Source: Culex pipiens pallens (lineage: Eukaryota; Arthropoda; Insecta; Diptera; Culicidae). From it: a stretch of DNA of 64,000 nt. Made by a program: the position numbers and the translations under genes. Position 1 is the first letter of the stretch. Each line of letters opens with the position of its first letter. The stretch lies in NCBI RefSeq assembly GCF_016801865.2, contig NC_068938.1, positions 222,968,663 to 223,032,662 of the forward strand, read 5' to 3'. This document shows, one piece after another, positions 57,213 to 64,000 of this stretch. Under the pieces are notes generated by a model that was given only the letters and a program-made list of their open reading frames with translations, made no database searches and was not told the DNA's origin.

Positions 57213-58344
57213 TCCCAAGTAACAGTTTAGGCTTTATCAAAGCTATCACAATTACAACCGCTATAAAATCTATCAGCCAAAACCAACATTAAAACCCCTT
57301 AGTCATAACAAACTCCCCAGAACCTTGATAAACCCCACTTAAAACCCAAAAGGACCTCCGCAAAAGGTTTTTACGGCCTATTTATAAAACCTACATAGGA
57401 GTTCAAGGCTTTACAACTGAATCCTAACAACATCCTCAAAGCCTTGATAAAACCTTTGTTAAAACCTAGTCAGGAGTTATGGAAAAATGACATTTCATAC
57501 GTCTTCAAACGTCTTATGGCAAATAGGTTTTATTTTGGCAAAAATAAGTCTTCGTCTTGCCAAATGAAATTATGGAGATGGTTGTCAAAAATGGCGATGA
57601 TAAATAATAGATATTAGAGGTAATCCAAATAATTTGAAAGCTTATTTCTCGCAATTGATGGCTCAAATTCAGCTGCGGTTGAAATTTTATTGATAAATGT
57701 AGGGGAGATAGAGCCAAAAAGTTCAACTCGCTTAATCAAAAATCAATATTTTGTAATCATAGTATTTAATGTTAAAACATATTTTATTTCAATTCTTTGA
57801 AAAAAATGTTCAAACATTTTTTTAAACATCTATCGCTATATTAATCATACCAGAAATTCAGCATAAATGTGTGTTTTCATCAAATTTGAATCAAATTTTT
57901 CAGTTTTCTATTTTTTCAACCAAGATGGCGGTCAATCAAATTCAATCACTTGTTTAGCGCCATATTTATACACTGCTAATTGGCCGCGTTAAATGATATT
58001 TCAGGAGCTTATGGTTAAAAGCTTTTTGCATGCCTAATGGCAATTGACAGCTAAAACACCCTGGGTTTTAAAAAAGCATGCGTTAAAACCGTTTGGTATG
58101 ACATTGCCATTGGGTTTTCAAGACTCTCTTAAATCTTTCATAAAACCTTATTAAAAGCCATTTAGCTTTTATTGTCACAAGGTTTTATGTCCGAGGCATA
58201 AAACCTTGTTAGAACCTACTAATTAGCTCTTGCTTATTGGTTACGGTGAATGCCTAAATAAAACTATAAAGCAATCAAGATGCTATCATATAACCTCAAT
58301 TAAACTAAGTGGTGGCTAGTTGGTTTAAAAATGTTACTTGGGGA
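57213..58344. mobile_element. Inverted-repeat element, TCCCAAGTAACA ends
   Basis: The left end TCCCAAGTAACA matches the reverse complement of the right end TGTTACTTGGGGA. The 1.13-kb interior is full of AAAACCTT/AAGGTTTT words in both orientations and has no coding frame. Confidence 0.65.
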
Positions 58345-58386
58345 TGGCCTCAATTTGAGAAAAATGTTACCTTTCGCCGGGGTTGA

Positions 58387-58712
58387 CAGGTTGCCAGATA
58401 AATCTGGGATTGACCGATTTTTCAAGTGTCAGCCAGAATAAAAAAAAATCATTCTCTGTGCCAGATTTTGACTGAATCGAACAACTTTTTGATTCAAATG
58501 AACGAGTTTAAATGAAAATCGAAAAATTTAGTGAATATTTATTTCAATGATAGTATAAATTTAACATATTAAAGGTCGAAAATAAATTTAAACACAGAAT
58601 TAAAAAAAAATATACATATATCCCCTTCCCTATTCATAATTCTTAGATTTTCATCTACCAGATTTTTTCCGTACTTGGCCAGATTCTTTCAAATTTTGAC
58701 CTGGCAAACCTG
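58387..58712. mobile_element. MITE with CAGGTTGCCAG ends
   Basis: CAGGTTGCCAGATAAATCTGG at the left end pairs imperfectly with CTGGCAAACCTG at the right end. It is 326 bp long and AT-rich inside. Confidence 0.6.
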
Positions 58713-59341
58713 CCTTTCGCTCTGGAGGGTTTATGGGCATAAGATTGTCTCGTCGTTATACGGAAAAGATTAAAATTGATCAAATCAAACCAGAAAAAAG
58801 TTTTTTTGTGCCTTTTGGTGCCAATTTTGAACCGATTGGCTGCGTCCACACTTCACAACATTAAAATGCATTTTAATTTTGTGAAATTTTTATAAGAAAA
58901 CCTTCTTTTTTAAGCGTTTTTTTTTATTTTTGTTGCGAACTGAATTTTTAAACCAATCCAATATCGTTAAAATTGAGAAAATTCTATAAGAATTTCCCGA
59001 AGAAAGTATTGTGCATTGTGCTATCTTGCTCCTGGCAAATGATACAGCGCCTCAAAACTGGTATAAAACATGTTTTTTTTGCTCTGAAATCGCGTTTTAG
59101 AACAGATTTGAGCAAACTGTATCTTTTGATAGAAGCAAGATACCACAATATTTTCCTTGGGAATGTTTTAGATAACTTTTCTCAATTTTAGCGCTTTTGT
59201 GCTGGTTTGAAAAATTTAGTGAAAAAAAAAAATATAAAAATCCAAATGTTAAAAAGAAGGTTTTTCCAAACAAATTCACATGCAAAATGCAATGCGCAAA
59301 GTATGAACGCAACCAATGGCTCCCAAAATTAGGGGAGTTAT

Positions 59342-59429
59342 TTAACACCTAGACTACCAAGCTCGAGAAAAAGGGGGAATTCGTATGGAAACTCCCCCTT
59401 TTTCTCGAGCTTGGGAGTTTAGGTGTTAA
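59342..59429. other. 88-bp foldback palindrome
   Basis: Arms of about 39 bp (59342-59380 and 59391-59429) match with three mismatches around a 10-nt loop. The shared core is AAGCTCGAGAAAAAGGGGGA. Confidence 0.85.
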
Positions 59430-61852
59430 GGGCCTAAAAGCAATTGAAAAAACATTCTTATGAAAAATCGACCATCTCGACCCACCCTAATGGGCATGTT
59501 TATGAAATTTGATGAATTAAGTTTTTTTTTCCATTTTTGGACGAGCTCTAAAATCATTGCAAAATTCAATTTAAATAGAATCTCCACCAACTGAAAACGA
59601 TGTAAAATGCATTTTCCTACGTCGATGGCCATTTTGAACACGTTTAAAAACTGTTTCAATGAATCATCTTTCTTACACAATTACTGTTAAAACACTTCAA
59701 AATGTAATCACGCTGGGATTTCCCCCAAAATTAACGCGCACCCACCATACGCGCCATCAAAGTAAACATTTGCCGCGCGAACGATGACGTAAGTGCCAGC
59801 GCCAGAACCGTTTTCCAGAATCGCAATATCAATACCAACAGCAAAGTTCTAAAAGAGAATCGAATCGCAGTGACGTCATCGTCCTGACTCAAAAGCGAAT
59901 TTATCGCAGCAACCCACCCCTAACCTTCCCCTTTAGCCAAAGTCACCACCGCCAACTTTGATGCTGGTACTGGTATGTAATGACGCGACGAGCTTTTCCC
60001 CGAAGATTGATTGTTTTGGGGGGTAGTGGTGGCGTTGGCTACTTGGATCGAGAGGCCACCCCACTACCTGACAAAGAAGCAGCCCACGCACGTGGGCGGT
60101 GGGTTGGTTCGCCCACCCAAGAAAAGGTCGCCAGTGTTGGCAGTCAACTCGAAGATATATGTGGGGTACGCGCGCCAAGAACTTTTCCATGGCCAACTGG
60201 TGCTGCTGTGAGCGCCTTTGTCTGCGTTGACTAATACACGTGCAAAGGTACGTGTGGAGGACTTGCTGGGGATGTTGTAATGCTTAAAGGACTGCGCTCT
60301 CTCTCTCTCGAGCTAGCTAGAACATAAAGGCGAAACCACGTGTAGGCGGACGTCATGAAATCCTTGCGTGGGCGACAGAACGTCTATGTGGACGTCGGAA
60401 AGCTCAAAATTGAGGAGAACAAAAAAAAAGCAGAAGCTTATGTGCGAAAAGGTCCTTTTTTATCGAGAGCTTCGTGTACATAAACTCGCCCCCGCACCAT
60501 TACGATAGACTCTGGTGGAAGAGCAAAAGGTGTTGTCGAACGTGACGCGGTGCCCAAACAGAATGAGAAGGGGAAGGGTGACGTGGTGGTATCCCCAAAG
60601 GATAATCAGGACCTCGACAGCGTTTTTTTTTTTCGTTCGTATTTGTTTATGAGCGTCTGTGTATTTGTCTGGTTCGTACTTGCAGAAAAAAGAAGTAGCA
60701 AAACAATTTCCATGAAAACCATTTATTATTATACTTCCCTCTCACTCTCACACGCCTAGCGCGAGGACGCCCACGCGCCCAAAACTTGCGTGGGCGTTGT
60801 TGGTGGAGCTTACAACGTAACGCGTTCATGGTGGTAGCATGCCATGCCGCGCCATGTCAGGATTCGTCCCCGTTCAAAGGACTGCGGACCGCGTTTGTGG
60901 CTTATCCTTCAGTGCCAGTAGTAGATGCCAGTGATGCCACCCCCACGTTGTTTTCGATTCCAACTTGGCAAATGATTGCCTTGCCAGCCAGCAAAACACA
61001 AACATTGCGAAACATTTTGTGGGGGTGGTGGGGTAAGATCAGGGAAGGGAATTTTGTCATATAATGTAAAACCAATATATTTCAGAAGTTTTGCAAAATA
61101 ATAAAAATTATTGAACCAATGCAAATTTCAATTCTCTTCAAAATTTCTTCAGGAGGCCTAAAAATTGAAGAAAAAAATTAAGCATTGATTGTAAATTTAT
61201 GCCTTTTTAATCAAATAAAGGCTTTTTAATATTTTTACAAAATCTGAATATTGTGACCACAGATCGGAAAAAGACGTAACACTGCGTTTAAATTAATATT
61301 AAGCATGTTTGGGATCGATTAGGCTAATACAAATTTTATTTAAAAAAATAAAATTGTCGGATATTTTCTCGACATCAGAGATATGTGCAAATGTAGTATT
61401 TCATCTGAAACAGATAATTATCTTAAAAAAAAATTGTTAAGGTCATCGAGAAATTATTTAAAAAAAGTGTAATTCGAAGAAAGGATTTTTTATAACATTG
61501 GTGGGAACTTTCCATCAGCAACGTAAAATCTAAGGGAGATTTTTTTCACAGAGGAAAAAACCGTTTTAATTTCTTGAAAATCAAACCTACTAATAGACTT
61601 TGTTATTTATGTTTACGATTTTGAATTTATTTGATTGACAAAGAAAATGCCGAAGTAATTTTCTCAAAACGTTACGACATTTTTGAAAGGCCCCAAGTTA
61701 ATTTTTTCACAAAAAACCGTTCTGATTTGAGTAAGAATTGATCAATTAATATTTCCAAAATAATCAAAAATGTTGGGTGTTACCAAAATCGTATGAAGAC
61801 AAAATCGGGTGTTGTCAAAAAAAAGTTGGCACTGTATTTTCACTGTACAGTC
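59430..61852. other. No gene supported
   Basis: A GC-mixed block at 59700-61050 contains short frames on both strands without domains, then the sequence is AT-rich. Repeated GTGGGCG and CACGTG words occur near 60080-60380 and 60765-60800. Confidence 0.3.
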
Positions 61853-62660
61853 TAGAGGTGGGCAAAACCGCTCTTTTTTAAAATTTGAATGAAAAGGTTT
61901 TTTTAAAGATTCGTGTGATTTTATAAGTTATTTCACATTGGACTTTTAAAAATTATTTGATTAAAAAATACTGAAAACGAGAAGATGCCCTTGAAAACCA
62001 TAGGTCTTGGTGGTCTCTATGTCAAGACTTCTATTTGAACCTAAACATTCGAGTAATTGAATGGCATCCAAACTTAAATCTAGGATGCTGGAAAAATTGC
62101 TATTAATTTTAAAATTGCGTTTATTTCTGCAAGAATTGAACTAATGCTGATATTTTATTTGTAGAAAATATTCTGTGAACTCTTTTCTACATTCTGATTC
62201 AATCGATGAAGTCTTTAAATCTAAAGTTTAATCGGACAAAAGGGTTTATTTTTTCCAAAATCTCTAAACTATTCAGTATATTTTTGGTAATATTTTACAA
62301 ATTATGCAATTTGAAATGCTCAAATTTGTATTCCGGTAATACTTTAATGTACAATCAGTTGTACAATGAAAAGTTTTATTTCATTTTGTTTAGAAAATCA
62401 TTTACTTTTGGGATTATTTTTTATAAGCATTGAAATATTTGAAATTTCAGTTTCAACTCTCAAAAACAAATTCAATACTACATTTTTTGGAAATTCAATA
62501 AATTATATTTATAACAAAAATTATGCCATCTTAAAACGGTTCTTTCAAAAGAACGGAGTTTAAAAAAGAACCGCGGTTCTTTTTTTGTGAGCCACGGTTC
62601 GTTCGCTCTTTTCAGTGACCCGGCTCTTTGAGCGGCTCGCTCTTTTTTTGCCCACCTCTA
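61853..62660. mobile_element. hAT-type non-autonomous element with 8-bp target duplication
   Basis: It starts TAGAGGTGGGCAAAACCG and ends TTTTTTTGCCCACCTCTA. GTACAGTC is duplicated exactly at 61845-61852 and 62661-62668. TAGAGGTGGGCAAA-type ends with 8-bp duplications are characteristic of hAT elements. The 808-bp interior has no transposase. The right part is rich in GGTTCTTT and GAACGG words. Confidence 0.9.
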
Positions 62661-62930
62661 GTACAGTCCAGACTCGATTATCCGAAGGCCTTGGAAAAAA
62701 ATCACTGCATCACCCTTAAACTACTTTATAGTGATTTAGATTTTTTTAGATCCAAGATGGTGGCCAAAATGGCAGTGATGAAATACAGAGAAAATGTTTT
62801 TTTTTTTGTAATTTATTAAGCAAACCATTCAAATTTGGGACAGCGAATGACCGAGAGGTTAAAGCTGCCGGAAATAAATTAATTAACAATAAAATTCAAA
62901 TTTGGCTAAAATGGGATCGCAGAACTAGCT
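62661..62930 (+). repeat. Pogo-like MITE fragment interrupted by the hAT element
   Basis: CAGTCCAGACTCGATTATCC with GAAGG follows the hAT element directly, and the target duplication is part of this end. ATCCAAGATGGTGGCCAAAA links it to the inverted blocks at 50400-50640. Confidence 0.5.
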
Positions 62931-63329
62931 TTTATTGATAAAAAATTCAAAAGTGATATTTTTTCTAACTCAGTAAAAATGTCAGCTAGTGTAAATAGCT
63001 GAATCATTAATTTTATTAAATTTTGAATATAAGTTTTTATATCTTTGAATTTTCAAAACCTTAAAAAAACAAAATCAAACAAATAAAAAAGTCTATTTTT
63101 TCAAAAAGATTATTTTAGGATCAAAATTTATTTTCTCTAAAAGAGCACGCAGCTAGCAAAATTTAAACTTAGAAACATGTACCCTCCCTGTAAAAGCTTA
63201 TGAATTGATCTCAGTTGAAAGGTTCTCCAAATCTCTGAATTGCAAATGTAACATCCTGGAGCAGAACTGTTAAATTCTAATAAACACCAATTGAAATTGA
63301 AATTGAATTATTTTAGGATTAAAAGCCTT

Positions 63330-63412
63330 AGAGAGCGTTCTTTTATTACGTAACGAAAAAAAAAAAAGATTTTTGAGACCCCTCCCCCCTCGTAATAAAT
63401 TTTAAATACAAA
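63330..63412 (+). repeat. Partial Harbinger-type MITE
   Basis: GAGCGTTCTTTTATTACGTA followed by ACG, a poly-A run and CCCCTCCCCCCTCGTAA matches the left half of the MITE at 14881-15050. Confidence 0.65.
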
Positions 63413-64000
63413 TTAAAACCCACTTTTATTTAATAAAGAATGGATAAGTTGTGTAGAAAGCAGAAGTGTGCCAAATTTTACGTAAATTTACTAATTTACG
63501 TACTTTTCCTTTGCAGAAGATCAGATGCCTTTAAATGTATTCAAATTCCTACGCTTCGTACAATTTTCTAAGGCAAGTGAATGTAGATAGGCCATTATTT
63601 CTTGCGTCAGCCAAGTCATAAAAGTTTTGCCAGTGACCTTTTTTGGACTATCACCACTTTGACCTTAATTTACAGCGTTTGTAATCGTGAAATAATGAAT
63701 AGCTTCAATTAAAGTAAGCAAGTATTTCACTAAAATCCAACTTTCGATCCATAAACTTGAACTTTGAGGCTTTCTGGCCAAATCGATTCAAACCGACAGG
63801 ACACGGTACACAGGGAGACGCCAACGCGACACAACCGCATCAACATTCTGAGCTGGGAAAACTCGCAGGATGGCAGCGAATTTCGAGCAAAGTTCAACCT
63901 TCTCCGAATGGCACACCGAGGGAAAAGAATAGGCAGAATTTTTCCTAGAATTCTTGCGTCTTCGTCAACGCTTTTTGCGCGCTCACTCCCAAGTGGGCGT
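63413..64000. other. No gene supported
   Basis: The last 300 bp turn GC-richer. A 63-codon plus-strand frame at 63757-63948 has no recognisable domain. The window ends inside this stretch. Confidence 0.3.

Overview
The window is arthropod nuclear DNA, most likely from a culicine mosquito such as Culex or Aedes; that placement is inference. The genes are spliced metazoan genes with 60-70 bp short introns, four-exon to multi-exon structures and poly-Q-rich chromatin proteins. They sit in AT-rich intergenic DNA packed with small inverted-repeat transposons, often nested in one another. There are no prokaryotic operons, no CRISPR array and no rRNA or tRNA gene that I can support.

Layout. (1) 0.2-2.1 kb, plus strand: NPRL3, a subunit of the GATOR1 inhibitor of TORC1. 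(2) 2.2-3.7 kb, minus strand: adenosine kinase, tail to tail with NPRL3, with opposing poly(A) signals only a few bases apart. (3) 3.8-7.5 kb: an inverted-repeat transposon just upstream of the adenosine kinase start, itself split by a complete 2.6 kb non-autonomous LTR element. (4) 7.9 kb: an orphan candidate first coding exon. (5) 8.8-13.5 kb: a 141-bp tandem-repeat array split by a 3.2 kb Helentron-like insertion that carries an endonuclease-domain remnant. (6) 13.5-17.3 kb: a dense MITE cluster. (7) About 17.7-36.8 kb, plus strand: upSET (MLL5/SETD5-type PHD plus SET chromatin protein, about 3,142 aa), with non-coding leader exons, a leader uORF and a long 3' UTR. (8) 37-43.7 kb: a decayed TTTTGG-type tandem repeat cut apart by two transposons, with more insertions beyond. 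(9) 45.4-51.8 kb and onward, minus strand: Mkp3, the DUSP6-like ERK phosphatase. Its three 3' coding exons and one upstream exon are visible; the first coding exon(s) lie beyond what I can find, probably past the window end. (10) 51.8-64 kb: probable Mkp3 intron or upstream DNA with a 1.03 kb array of a 9-bp unit and several datable transposon insertions, including a hAT-type element with an exact 8-bp target duplication.

The four genes are unrelated housekeeping or regulatory genes (nutrient signalling, purine salvage, chromatin, MAPK attenuation) and do not form a pathway. The most unusual content is the layered transposon and satellite architecture, the reading-frame-preserving repeats, and a local cluster of an AGTAGGC heptamer around the upSET leader.
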